Under the pieces are notes generated by a model that was not told the origin of the DNA, did not search any database, and saw only the letters and a list, made by a program, of their open reading frames with translations. Position numbers and translations under genes: made by a program. 64,000 nt of DNA from Vermamoeba vermiformis (Eukaryota > Tubulinea > Echinamoebida), in contig JBEWZL010000184.1 of the NCBI GenBank assembly GCA_045837725.1, forward strand, positions 434,001 to 498,000. The letters run 5' to 3'. Shown here in pieces: positions 12,214 through 23,632 of the stretch; the stretch's first letter is position 1, and every line of letters starts with the position of its first letter.

Positions 12214-13302
12214 TTAGATCTCGTCAATTTCACCGTTGCCCTTCACGAACCAAGATCTTGTTTGTTTCTGTTTGCCGTCAAAATCGAGTTTCAAATTGAT
12301 TTGAGCAGCAGCGATAGGATCCTCAGGAGTATCACCAACTAAAAGCAAATCAATTAATCCAAATCAATAAAACAATTCAATTGATTAATCGCGTTAGTCC
12401 TAATGGGCTAGTGCTTGAGCATTACATACCGTTCAATACTTGAGGAATATCAACATTGCAATTGAAGCTGTAGCTCCAAGTTACCTGCATCAAACGAGTT
12501 AAACCGTAAATCCGCAACGAGCTTCCTTTGGCAATTCAATTTGTCTGATCCGAGTATATTATTATGATCGATAGAATGCTACTTACCTCAATGTTTGTCG
12601 GAATGACAGTAACGCCGGTTAAAAACAGGCCCTTGTTTTGGTACTTGCCGCCAGGGATGAAGACGACTTGGAATTGGAACTTGATCACGGTAAACTAAAA
12701 ATAATCACTGAATTAATTACTATGGCCTTTGCAGAAAAATTAATAGGCCAAAAATTTTTGTAGCGAGATTTAAAGTTGTTTTTAAATTGCTTACGCCAAG
12801 CATGTTCTTCCATTCCACGGTGTAAGGGACATTAACAGGGCGCTTCCAGTTAGTCAATTGGTGCCAGTCAGTAATGCCAGCCTATTCAGGATTATTAGGA
12901 AAAAATTTGTAACGGATACTGCATCTATTAACTTACGGGAACAAAGGTACCAGAGCTAATATTCTTAGCATCCATGATGGGTTGATTTTTAACTACTATG
13001 TCCCAAATTTGCTTGCCAATATTAACAATCTTCCCCCAATCCACAGGTTCATCATCCTGTACCGAACGCTGCACGGAGCGTCCCATAGCAGTGTCGTATT
13101 GCTTCATGTAGTTGACAAAGTTGTGGTACAAATTTCCAGAGGTAGCTTCGTTGGGGTCGCTGCGACGGATGGTGACCGTGTACTCCTCATCTTGGTGTTC
13201 TTCGTTGGGCTTGTTGAACACGTTGGCTGGCTTGATGGTTCTAGCGACAGCCACGCTTATAATAAGCGCGAGCAAGAATACGATGGTGCTGTGTTTGTTC
13301 AT
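12214..13302 (-). CDS. Secreted protein of unknown family
   Basis: The start at 13302 gives a clear signal peptide, MNKHSTIVFLLALIISVAVA. An upstream in-frame extension lacks an ATG and would bury the signal. The mature N-terminal part is hydrophilic, with a dibasic stretch (RSVQRSVQDDEP). The C-terminal part is a folded-looking domain across five exons with aromatic beta strands: WGKIVNIGKQIWDIVVKN, TNWKRPVNVPYTVEWKN, FQFQVVFIPGGKYQNKGLFL, then FNCNVDIPQVL and a final strand rich in Lys, ending at the TAA at 12214. There is no transmembrane segment or GPI tail. I do not recognise the family. The start and signal peptide are well supported; exon junctions in the last third are approximate. 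Confidence 0.7.
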
Positions 13303-13548
13303 TGTTGCAAACAAATTAATTAATAAATTTATTTGTAGCAGACTTCTTTCGTCCGCAAGCAATACTAGTAATAGCCAACCAATGTGGTAAAGCTATAATT
13401 ACATATAAATACTTTTCTTAGTTATCCCTATCAAGTGCATCACTTCGAGTTCCATTTCTTGAATTGCCAATACCGACAATTATGGCAAAAATTGTAGTAT
13501 TAATCTTAAACGAAATCTCTTTATCTAACTTGCTCCGAAATGTTCGCT

Positions 13549-16038
13549 CTAATTGTACAAAGCCTGATCCAAGTCCATAGGTGCTTGCCCGTTCGCGAAG
13601 GGTCTGGGAATGTTTCGAGGCATTGGTGGAGGCATGCCCATCATACGAGGTCTGAAGCCAGCGAGACCAAACGGATCGTTTGGATCGGGTAATTTGAACA
13701 TGCTTACGCATCGGCCTTGTTCCGAATACTTTCGTAACGTTGCTTCGTCATCGACTAAAAATAGAACATAACGTTAAGCACGTTGGCACTACCATAAATG
13801 GAAACCGAACTTACCTCGGTAAACGGTCTTGTTGCACTTATCGCAATGTCGTTCGCTCGGATTGTTACTTTCTGGCAAGTTCTCCCACTTCAGCGGACAC
13901 AAGAAATCAAAGTCGCAGTTTTCTAGTAAAGAAGCGAAGTTAGACGTGGATCTTCCGCGTGGAAACAAAGCTTACCAATTAGTTTAACAGGTTGGGGTTC
14001 AAATGGAGAATTGTAGTCTTCCTTAGGGTCGATGCCATATCGACGCTTGAACAAAGTGAACCACGATTTCATTTTCAAGTTTGGATTCTGACGGGTCCAT
14101 CGTTGGCAGAACAAGTAGCGCCAAATATTGTTGTGCAAGGAAAGCGCCGCGAACTTTTTAGAGACCTAAACCATACGAATATAAGCACTATATAGCGTGT
14201 TTAAAAAAAAAAAGGTTTTTACCTGACGCAAATGCAACGCTATGGTTGGCGTGGTCGCGACGTAGGACAAACACGTGACTACGAGTTCACTAGGAATAGA
14301 GTCCAGTCGATCGGTCTTATCAGCCCGATAATTAGGAATGCTGTTTGGATCGAACTTGAATGGGCCTTGGAGATTGCAAGTGAACGAAACACCCGAGGCA
14401 CGTGTGAAGCCAACTCCTGGGAACACATCCATGCCTTTGTGCACATTGTACGGGAACAAATCTATGGCATAAAAATACGTTAGTAATGCAAACATAACCT
14501 GAGTCAGTAGAACGATTTGGTGAGATCCGGATCTACAACTTACCGAGCATTTTTCCATTCTTGGTAAAGTACAATCGACGTTGATTGAAGCTGTCATAAA
14601 GCACACCGACACCGATAGTATCGCCACCTTATAGACAAGTAATTAGAGTTTAACCTTACAAGTACTGTTTTCGTCCAGGATCCGATCAAATCGGTACTTA
14701 CTTTTGAACGTGGGCAAATAGTTGTCGTGATTGTCTTGGACGTTTCTTGCAATAGATCCATCGCTGAAGTAGCCCATGCTGTTTTGTTGGTTACCGAGCA
14801 TTTGATTCTGTTTAAATATCGTGTTTCCGATGCCGACTGCGACTTTATCCGTGAACGATTCAAACGTGAACTCGCAGTACGCGTGCGGCACTGGCTCGGT
14901 CTCGATGTTGCTGAGGTCCCAAGGTTTGTTCGTGATCACACTGCCGTGCTGAGGCGTGTGCAAACCCTTCGGCAGAAACGTCCAGTCGTTGTCTTCCGTG
15001 TCAAAATAGTCTTTCCAAACACCCAGTTCGAGTCTCATTGGCTCGTTGTTAGCTTGGCTCAGCGGATTGTGGGCCGCAGCACACTTCTCGCACTCGTCGT
15101 ACGAGCAGATCGGACAATGGTACACGCCTCCATCTTTAGTTTGTTTGCAGATGTCGCAGATGAATAGGCCGTTGTAACCGCTGTCGAACCACTCTTCGCC
15201 TTGGGCTCTGTCGAAGTGAAGAAGCTCGTGGCTGTGATGCGGAGATTTGATGCGCGAAATTTCAGAAATGAGTTTGAAACCTTCTTCGCAAGTGTGGCAC
15301 AAGTTATAGTCGCAAAACTCGCAAGATCCGCCTAATATAATATTATTATTAGCATACAGCGTTGCAATTATTTATTGCAACAGAAAATAAAGAATTTTAA
15401 AGACCTTACCATAAAGATCTCCGCTCTTATGGCAGTTTGAGCATGTGAAGCGGTCTTCAAATAGTTTAATAGCTGATTTATCTTTTTTCTCGTGAAATTG
15501 CAAAAAGTATCGAGGGACATAGTAAGTTAGCGGATGTGGATGTTTCTCCTCGACAGCACGGCAAAATCGAGCATAATTAAGTGTTCTCATCCAATCTTCA
15601 GCTTCCTGAGGATATATTAATGGGTGTTTTAACGCACTAGGTAACGTACCTTTGGATCTTGGGAAGCGAACAACGGTCCAGATGAGTACTCAGTTTCGGT
15701 GAAAGTATTAAGCACAAAAACACCTGGAATATTTACAACAGTTGATTTTGTAGCTGTGACGGACGGGGTAAGCTCTATTGTTGTTGGCTCGACCTGCGAT
15801 CGAAATTTAATTTTAATTATGAAATTGAAATGACTTTATTTTGATAATAATTATTAATATATTATTCGCCATTTGTAAATAATGTACTTACGCCTTGCCC
15901 AGTTATTTCCAAAACTGCATTTGGTCTTAGTTTAATGTTACTAAGTCGCCAGGCATCCTCTACATAGCCGTACCTGTTGTTGGGATCCGTGCCTGGAATG
16001 TACGATAAATTTCCCTCTTTGGTTAATATTTTATGCAT
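13549..16038 (-). CDS. PH-like / Cys-rich (ZZ or DC1-like) / SPRY / F-box protein
   Basis: A multi-exon gene with five modules. It starts with a short PH-like domain (MHKILTKEGNLSYIPG ... PKEAEDWMRTLNYARFC). Next comes a Cys-rich region of paired CxxC motifs (FTCSNCHKSG, LFICDICKQTKDGGVYHCPI, CSYDECEKCAAAH), of the ZZ or plant DC1 style. A SPRY/B30.2-like unit follows (VAVGIGNTIFKQNQM, SMGYFSDGSI, then GDTIGVGVLYD). An F-box comes next (DRLDSIPSELVVTCLSYV, then FAALSLHNNIWRYLF). A final Cys-containing segment (FLCPLKWENLPES, RHCDKCNKTVYRG) is followed by a Pro/Met-rich tail ending at the TAG at 13549. The start ATG at 16038 opens the PH-like domain directly. The protein is likely an SCF adaptor that binds targets through SPRY and the zinc-binding region. 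It is divergently arranged with the F-box/SNF2 gene, sharing a promoter region of 190 bases. Confidence 0.75.
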
Positions 16039-16228
16039 CTTATTGTTGTTCTCAGATCAGAAAAAGCGTTCGAATAAAAATCTTTTTTGTATCGGAGGCA
16101 GTTTATTCAACCTTACTGAATCAGCGAACACTGACCACCTATTTTTTATTGTGTCGGGGATTCTTATTTAATTTTGGGGCCCTGCTAAATTTAAGCAGGC
16201 TTAATTGCTAAAAGAGATCGAAGCAACA

Positions 16229-19200
16229 ATGGTAGATTTTTTCGGTTGTTACGAGCTAAGCTAATAATTGAGCAGAAAAGGCAACGTGAGGACAGTGGTG
16301 CAGAAGTACATCAATTATTTTCGAAGAAAAGGAAGATCGAGCACGAAATTAATGGAGATCGCGTACTTTTGCCTGAATTGTTAAAAGAAATATTCCAATA
16401 TTTAGAAAATGCAGAATTATGTCAAACTTCATTAGCTTGTAAATATTGGTACTCTTTAACCGAAGATCTGGTGGGTACTGTGCTGGTTGACAATTACGAC
16501 CACATTCCTTTTGGGATCGGACCTGGTTTTAGCAAGCAATTTAAAAACATAAATAAGAAGAGTACCGGTCCTATCGGTAAGTGGACAGGACAGTCCGATC
16601 TGGCCTTCTCGCGGATTAATAACGCATTAATTAAGTTGGATCCACACCTCTCGAGTGTCTGATTAACGACAATGGATTTAGTAAGCCGATATAATATGTA
16701 AATTGTTTAAATTACTCAATTGAGTAATTTTTAGTTGACTTGTCCAACCAAGGATGCGCAACATTCCTTGACGAGAATAACGAAGTAGTTGCTTTAATGG
16801 AAGCGGGACATTTAACTCGAATGCCTTGTTTTATTCAAAGTGGCGAGCTAGGTGCTAGTAGTTTCAAGTTTGATCCACATTCGGTCTGGAAACTCCAAAT
16901 TTATGCTAAAAAGGGAGGAAATTCTGCATGTTCCTTCAAAGAAATTCAATTTAAGTTGTATTGTGACGTTAGAACGTAAGTTTCATAGTTTTGTAGCGGA
17001 TCCAATTTTAACGTTAATGGTTTTAGATTAGAAACAAAGGTTATTAATGGCGAGAATTGCAATGAAGCATTCGTAATACGAACTGGAATTGCTAAAGAGG
17101 CAAAAAAGTTCGTGGAACAAGAATATGAACGACTATTCGAGCTTAAAAAACCTGTTTATCCATTCGTAAGTTCAAAACCATTATTTATTTCCATAAAAGG
17201 AAATATTTCATTAATATTCTTCCAAGATTCCGCCCAAAATAAGCGCGCCTAAAGGACTCAAAGAAGGATTTAAATTTCATCGGTATCAATTGGAAGCGAT
17301 CAGCTGGATGCGATCCATAGAAAATAATATTGACAAAGGTAACCAATGTGTCTTATTTTAGTAATAATAATTAATATGTCTTATATAGAGTTTAAATATT
17401 GCGATTTATTGCCTTGGCGTCGATCACGATCGAAAAAATTTCTTGTGGATCTGCACAACACAAAATTTGTTCCGAGTTCAAAGATCCACGAGTACATCGG
17501 TGCACTGAAATCTAAAGGCGGAATATTAGCCGATGCTGTAGGACTCGGAAAAACTCTTGAAAGTACGTACAAAAGAATTTGCTTCAAATATTTCATTAAG
17601 GTCGTACAACAATTGGACAAGAATTACTACTATTGTCCAATTATGAGACAGATATTATTATAATAATTGTATTCTATATGATATTTATCGCGATTTTTCT
17701 CATTTTTTCTACAGTGGTCGGGCTGGTGCTGGATGGACTTACAAGATCCGATGAAAAACTCCCAGAATTTGACGATGACGGATTAATTAACACTAAAGCA
17801 ACATTAGTCATATGTCCTAATCATTTAACGATGCAATGGTACGATGAGATCTCGAAATTTACGGATCTGAAAGTAACGAAATTGACAACTGCTGAGGAAC
17901 TTCGTACCGTTACTTACGGCGATATAATGAACTCAGGTAATGCTAGTATGATATAAATAATTAGTATTTTAACAATTTATAATCAATTAGCTATTGTTCT
18001 GATCCCGTTCCAAACCTTCAAAAACAAAAACTATTTTTTGCTCGGATGTGGCAAGAATAATATCAGCGTAGGACTCGGTGGACTTAACAAGCGGAGTATA
18101 GTTATATCAAAAACACTAGAGGTATAAATTATATGTTTGATAACAACTGCTTGCTCGTACTAACGGTAAAACTTGGCTAGAAAATCAAAAATACGGATTG
18201 GCGTGGAGTAGCAGGGCCCGTATTAGATCACTTCAAATGGCATCGTATAATAGTCGATGAAGCACATGAAGTCTTCAACGATCAATTTGCTCGCCGTACG
18301 TACCGGATCATTTTTTCCAAACCCTAACCCTAATTTTTTCGCAGAATACATTTACGATTTGAAAAAACAATATGCTTGGTACGTTAGTGCCACGCCGTTT
18401 CCGAACGAGTAAGTTATATTAATAAGTTACAATAGGACGAATTAGTAATTGTTTGTTTGCAGGTCACTTTTCGGCTATGCCAAGAAATTCCTCGAAATAT
18501 GCGAGGTCGATTATGAGTCTGAAGACACAATAGGCGACAAATACGAAGAGTATATACATATACAATATTATATAGTGCATTAATAGTGTCAATTAGGTTC
18601 GTCGAAAATGACCTTATCGCGAGTAATTTATTGTGGCGCAATGTGAAAGAAGCGCAAGACGAATTTACCGTGCCTGATTACGACGAAGAAATTGTTTTGA
18701 CCGAATTTTCACCGATTGAAGCAGTGTTGCACAAATGTAAGTCCGTTCATGAAAAATTGTTTCACTGAAATTTTATTACAGACGGCAACCGGGCTCAAAA
18801 CTTGCAACTTTGCTGTGGCTTATTGAAACCTTCTTCGGAGACATTTGACACGTATAAAAAGACGGTGATAACTTCTATTGAAGTAAGAATTGTAACAGTG
18901 ACCGTTCGAATATTGACCTTATTTTTGATTCTAGGAAGACATTGAGAGAAAGAAAAGATGGTGCAACGGCATCGAAAGATATAAGTTGGTCAGGCAATTA
19001 CAACAAAAGTTGGACGACATAACGAAAATCGTAAGATTAATGAATACAATTGTACTTACGAACTAACTTTTTTAGCCCGATATTATGCAAGAAGGAGCTA
19101 CGGGAGCTGAGTTCGAGCGATTGCAGTTGATTAACAACTACGGCAGTAAATTGACCAAGTTGATTGGCTGGCTGAAAGATTCGATCAAAGAAAATTCAGA

Positions 19201-19867
19201 GAATCGATTCATCTTGTTTTCAAAGGTAATAGTGTAACTGCTATCGTTATGATGAAATTAACCAATCATATTGTTAGTTTCCAGACTACTTGCACAAAGT
19301 TGCCAAACGATTGTTGGTATCTGACATTCCATGCGTTTTGATGGCCGGGTCAGTATTACATTGCGTTGTTATTGATAAAACTTAGTGGATTAAATTCTTT
19401 TCTTTTTCACAGAACGGGCGTGCAAAAGAACGAAAAGCTTAAAAAGTTCAAGGAAGAAGAAATCAAAGTTATTTTGATGAGCCTTGAAAAATCAGCTTCG
19501 GGCTTGAACTTGATCGAAGCCAATCACGTGGTGTTGCTGGATCCGATGGACGGAACAGTCGAAGAAGCACGTGCCACTGAAGTACAAGCTCTTGGTCGTG
19601 CTCATCGCCAAGGACAAGACCAGAAAGTGACACTCGTGCGATTTATCATTCAAGATAGCGTTGAAGAGGAGCTTTATTTGCGCAACAAATCTACGGCACG
19701 GGGTAAGTCCGAACAAATATTTCCATAAAAGGAAATAATATTTAATTCTATTTTTCACAGAAACGAGTTCTAATAATAACAATAACACGAATGTGCAGCG
19801 ATCAGGCAGCAGATTATTGGCAAAATCTTCAAGCCAATCATCACTTCAAAAAATATTTGCTAATTAA
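16229..19867 (+). CDS. F-box / SNF2-family helicase (RAD5/RAD16-like ATPase)
   Basis: This is a predicted DNA-translocating ATPase of the SNF2 superfamily carrying an F-box, so it probably links chromatin or repair sites to ubiquitination. The F-box is at 16370-16460 (LLPELLKEIFQYLENAELCQ). After an unrecognised domain, the helicase starts with FKFHRYQLEAISWM. Motif I is GGILADAVGLGKTLE (near 17520), Ia VICPNHLTMQWYDEI, motif II VDEAHEVF (near 18260) and motif III WYVSATPFPNE. The C-terminal lobe has RFILFSKFPDYLHKVA, VILMSLEKSASGLNL and the VI motif ALGRAHRQGQ (near 19600). The frame is kept by an intron at about 16577-16634 with a GTAAGTGG donor; it happens to be open, which falsely suggests a frameshift. 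The ATG at 16229 is followed by a 43-base intron. No RING finger is visible in the insert, unlike RAD5/HLTF. It ends in a Ser/Asn-rich tail. Confidence 0.8.
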
Positions 19868-19904
19868 CTTATTTATAATAGACAATGGTATAAAATCGCT
19901 GTAA

Positions 19905-22900
19905 TTATAGATTAGTATCAGCTGCTGCGGTTCTATCGTCCAACAACAAATTTTCTTGCAATTGTTCGTTGTTGACGACAGGACGATACTTCTTTCTGCC
20001 AATGATCCATCCCTTCTCGTTTCTCAAGTACTTGAAAATTACGAACAATATAACACAGCCAACCAAAACAACGAAAATAATGATCACCACGACCATCGCT
20101 GTGAAAATGTCGGTAAGACTAAAAAAGGAAATTTTCACTGAAGCCTACCTGGTACGTTCATGCCTTCAGCGGGGGTGTCTGTGTGAGAAACTGGGCTGTC
20201 TGTTGGTGTCAAAGTGACAGGTGTCAAAACGATAGGAGGCAAGTCACCAATGGGCGGTGTTACAATAGGCTGTTCTTTCTGCAAAAATTAAGTTAATTTT
20301 GCATTTGCCAAATATAGTAATAACTTACGGTGGACCAGAACTCCATGGCTTTCGAGTACAAAGTATTGAAGGCAGCCAGTCCCGCCTCAGTGCTAATGTT
20401 AGAGAAGCGGAGTGGGTCCCAAGTCATGATGTGATAGTCAGCTGTGAACGGCGCTGTTTGGAACTCCATCGGCAGTTTGCTTGCGTCCGCACTGGGCCAG
20501 ATCGCGTTGAATGTGAAACTCGCCTCTGTCATAACAACATTTCAATGTGATTCGCTAAAACTATAACTGAGTAACGTACCAGCAGTGGTCGTGAATGGCA
20601 ATGTAACATTTGACGCTTTCGTAATTTGATCCCACGTGAATGTTGCACCGCCAATTGATTGAGCTGTCGCGACCTGGAGCGAAGTTCAGTTAGTTTGTTA
20701 CGATACCGTTGCGCTAATTGTACCTTCGGAGCATCAGGCAAAATACTGCCGCCGTAAGTAACAATAGTAACGTGACTATGCTCCTTCATTTTCGCGACAA
20801 AGGCTGCGGCAGCGCCGCCGACAGAACCGTCAGAGATGATTGTAATATTTGCCGGCCAGTAACTAGACTCGGGCAAGATGTTGGCAATCCATTTCTTGCA
20901 ATTGTGAGGGTAGTAGCTATAGCCAACATGTTTGTTAGTCGTTCAGTGAAAAAATACTCACGTGAATTTTGTGAAGTCAGATCTCTTATTTTTGGCACCA
21001 AGCTCAACGCTGATAGTGCCTGAATTGTAATAAGTATCGATGAATTCTTCATTGCCTGTCTCCGTGTTGATGAAACCACCGGTGAGTGAGTAAGGAAGTC
21101 CATTCTGAGGAACATATTAGAGGAATGAAATGAAGGCCTAGGCAAAGCTTACATTGTACAAAGCGAGATTTAATGCAGTCTTTCTGGACGCATAAGGACT
21201 CCATAATACTTCAGGGCGATCAACGTCAACTACGAATCAGTTAGTCTCGTGCAAAAAACTGTCATTGTGGTAAGTTGTTGAGGTACCTGAAGCGATGTCT
21301 TGGACCAATAGTGCAGCCAACAAATTAGCCTCGCAAAGGGATCCGCCTTTGTTACCCGACAAGTCCAACACGATGTAGGACCAGTTGAATCGTTGCATCA
21401 TATTCAACAGTGCTGTCACGTTGCCAACCCAGTACTTCTCGAGGTCACTTCGTGGGCTGAAACTTTGAACTTTCAACACAGGAACCGCATTGAACACTTT
21501 AAATATGATATAGTATTAATAATTATAAGGTTATATTCAATGAGTTTATGCTGGTAAGTCTTACGTGGATCCAGATGTACGAAACCGAGCAATGAATTGT
21601 CCTCAAGACCAAAAAGCATGTCCAAGCTAGTGTTCTTAGTTGATCGTTTGCGTCTATTTTTGTTCAATATCGCGTTAATTTTCTCTTCCATGCTCATCAT
21701 CCAATTATTGGCCAAGGTCAGATCTCGCTCAACTTTGTCACCACCGATAGCTCCGCTCATAGTCTCAACACGACTATCATCTAATAGCATATCGTTATCG
21801 TTCTTATTTTCATATGAAGATCGTTTTTGGGCAGGTGAAGCTACGATCTGTTGAACAAATTCTTGCGTGCTGTTCCAAGTTAACGAACAATAAGCACGAT
21901 ATGATACTGTCAATTCCATCGATTGCTGTCCTTTTTTGATAGACAGTGTCTCCGCTGGCAAGTTGTTAAGTTTGTACGAAGACCAGCCACTGATAACGTT
22001 CCAGCCAGCAGTCTTGAACAGCGCGTTTACACTGACCATTGGATCTTTGTATGTATTTGCTTTTTCGGCGTATTTCTAGGAATAAGTATAAGAATATTAA
22101 TATTTGCATGAAATAAGCATGTTCATCAATCAACAAAAAGGGTGCACTCCTCAAAAATGGATTCGGATCTCAACTTACCGTCAAGTAAGTCATAACTTCT
22201 TCACCATTAATATGGGTCACTTCCCAATCATAATATTCGGCGGGATTATATGTCCAATTAAAGTTATATCCCGTTACAAAGGCTAGGTACCGAAACATCG
22301 TTAGTCCATGTAAACGAAGTTGGATGCGACGTACTATTTTCAGCCAAGTAAATTCTAGGTGAGCCTTGACCAGTAGAATTTCTAGGGTATAAAGCGAAGG
22401 GCTTGACGGCATAGCATAGCTGGTAGGGATGTGGAGGGAAATAACGAGTGTTTGGATCGTACAAAGAGTTGAATAAATTGATGAGGTCTAATAATTATAA
22501 TTAATATTACATCGTTGTATTAATTTTACTAATTTGAATACGAGCTGAAGTTGAAGGAAAGAAGGAATTTTTTTTTTTCGAATCTGGTCTTACCTTGTTG
22601 GAATTCATAGTCTCGCAAGTAAGCCTTTTTACCCAAGTTGGTTAAAGCGGTATGTAAATCCACCTTTGAAGAAAAATAATAATTATAAATAATTTCTCAT
22701 GATCCGGTACAAATTATTTCTGATCTTACGTTAATGTTCCAAGGAGCAATATTCGCAGTATTATGGTCCGTAAATACATATAACTCTGCCAATTGATGCA
22801 GCGAAGCTAAGGTAGAATTGATCCAAGCCTGATTGGCAGGGATCGAGTTGTAACACGCTACAACACTATAATCGCAATAATTTAATATCAAATAATGATT

Positions 22901-23048
22901 AATGATATTTATAATCAACTTACTCTTCAATAGCGTAGATCTTGCCAGCGTCTATCGAGGTCAAAGCACAGAGATCTTGACCGACCGTTGGGCTTGGAAC
23001 TAACAGCAGTGCAAGCACTACTATTAATAGCGAGTTGTGGGTTTGCAT
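19905..23048 (-). CDS. Membrane-anchored S41-peptidase-like ectoprotein
   Basis: The start at 23048 gives a signal peptide (MQTHNSLLIVVLALLLVPSP). The ectodomain holds a domain of the S41 (C-terminal-processing / CPAF-like) protease family. The central strand and loop SYIVLDLSGNKGGSLCEANL, near 21340, match the family's LDxxGNxGG signature, and ITIISDGSVGGAAAAFVAKM with HVTIVTYGG (20760-20850) matches the segment carrying the nucleophile. A Thr/Pro-rich stalk (TLTPTDSPVSHTDTP) leads to one transmembrane helix (VVVIIIFVVLVGCVILFVIF) and a 50-residue cytoplasmic tail ending at 19905. Where catalytically active relatives have a Cys-x-Ser-x-Cys-like nucleophile motif, this protein reads S-V-G-G-A, so it may be an inactive scaffold; this is inference. 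It has about ten exons. It is tail-to-tail with the helicase gene, 37 bases apart. Confidence 0.65.
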
Positions 23049-23632
23049 CTGATAGAAAATATTAAAAAGGCCTTGGCAATAAACAGAGAGCCGAAAAAGG
23101 AAATCTGCGGCACAAATGTATGAACTCATCCGCGCCACCATTGCAGCCTTCCGTGCCACGCAACTTCAAGCCAAACAAGGTCTGGTTCTTCACGAACAAT
23201 AACGATCATGGACGGCACCAACTGAAGTTAAATAGCAGCAGATTTATTACATAATAAAGAAATAAATAAGTAACTTCTTAACTATTTCTTTATTATGTAA
23301 TAAATCTGCTGCTATTAAAAAAGCGCTATTTTATGTCATGACCAATTAATTACGAGCAAGTTTAAATTAATTATTTAAATTATGGCCGGCTTGTTCATGA
23401 ATAATAGTATTACTAACCGAGCTTGGATGTCACAACTTTGACTGCGGCCGATTAAGTTTAGGATGCGTAATATTGGCGTAATTAATAAGTTACCATTAAA
23501 TAGGGAGGTGTGTTGATCACCATGATTTTGGCGGCAAAATCAATTTTTTGACACGACGTCTTTTCAATTTAAAAATCCTTTCTTTTACTTTAAAATAAAA
23601 ATACACTTGGTTTTAAGTATACAGTACACGTA
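23049..23632. other. Intergenic region holding a long perfect hairpin
   Basis: This 580-base spacer lies between two minus-strand genes. Apart from the 34-bp inverted repeat at 23231-23316 it is AT-rich and shows no open frame or RNA gene. The part near 23050-23220 probably contains the leader and promoter of the S41-like gene; 23320-23630 would contain the 3' flank of the GPCR gene. Confidence 0.6.
23231..23316. repeat. Perfect 34-bp inverted repeat with 18-base loop
   Basis: The left arm at 23231-23264 and the right arm at 23283-23316 are exact reverse complements over 34 bases, separated by an 18-base AT-rich spacer. Each arm begins or ends with AATAGCAGCAGATTT or its complement. The structure would form a long hairpin as RNA or a cruciform as DNA. 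It could be a small MITE-like element, a hairpin RNA precursor or a 3'-end processing element of the GPCR gene. The sequence alone does not decide, and no target-site duplication is obvious. Confidence 0.8.

Noticed and set aside
16178-16200. CCTGCTAAATTTAAGCAGG, resembling the start of large-subunit rRNA (GCTGAATTTAAGCAT)
   Set aside because: The match is under 20 bases, nothing around it looks like rRNA, and the sequence is better explained as a small chance hairpin.
16577-16662. Apparent frameshift in the F-box/SNF2 gene, where one open frame ends at 16662 and coding resumes in another frame
   Set aside because: A GTAAGTGG donor at about 16577 and an acceptor near 16634 remove a 59-base intron that happens to be open. 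Splicing restores the frame through LECLINDNGF, so no frameshift is needed.
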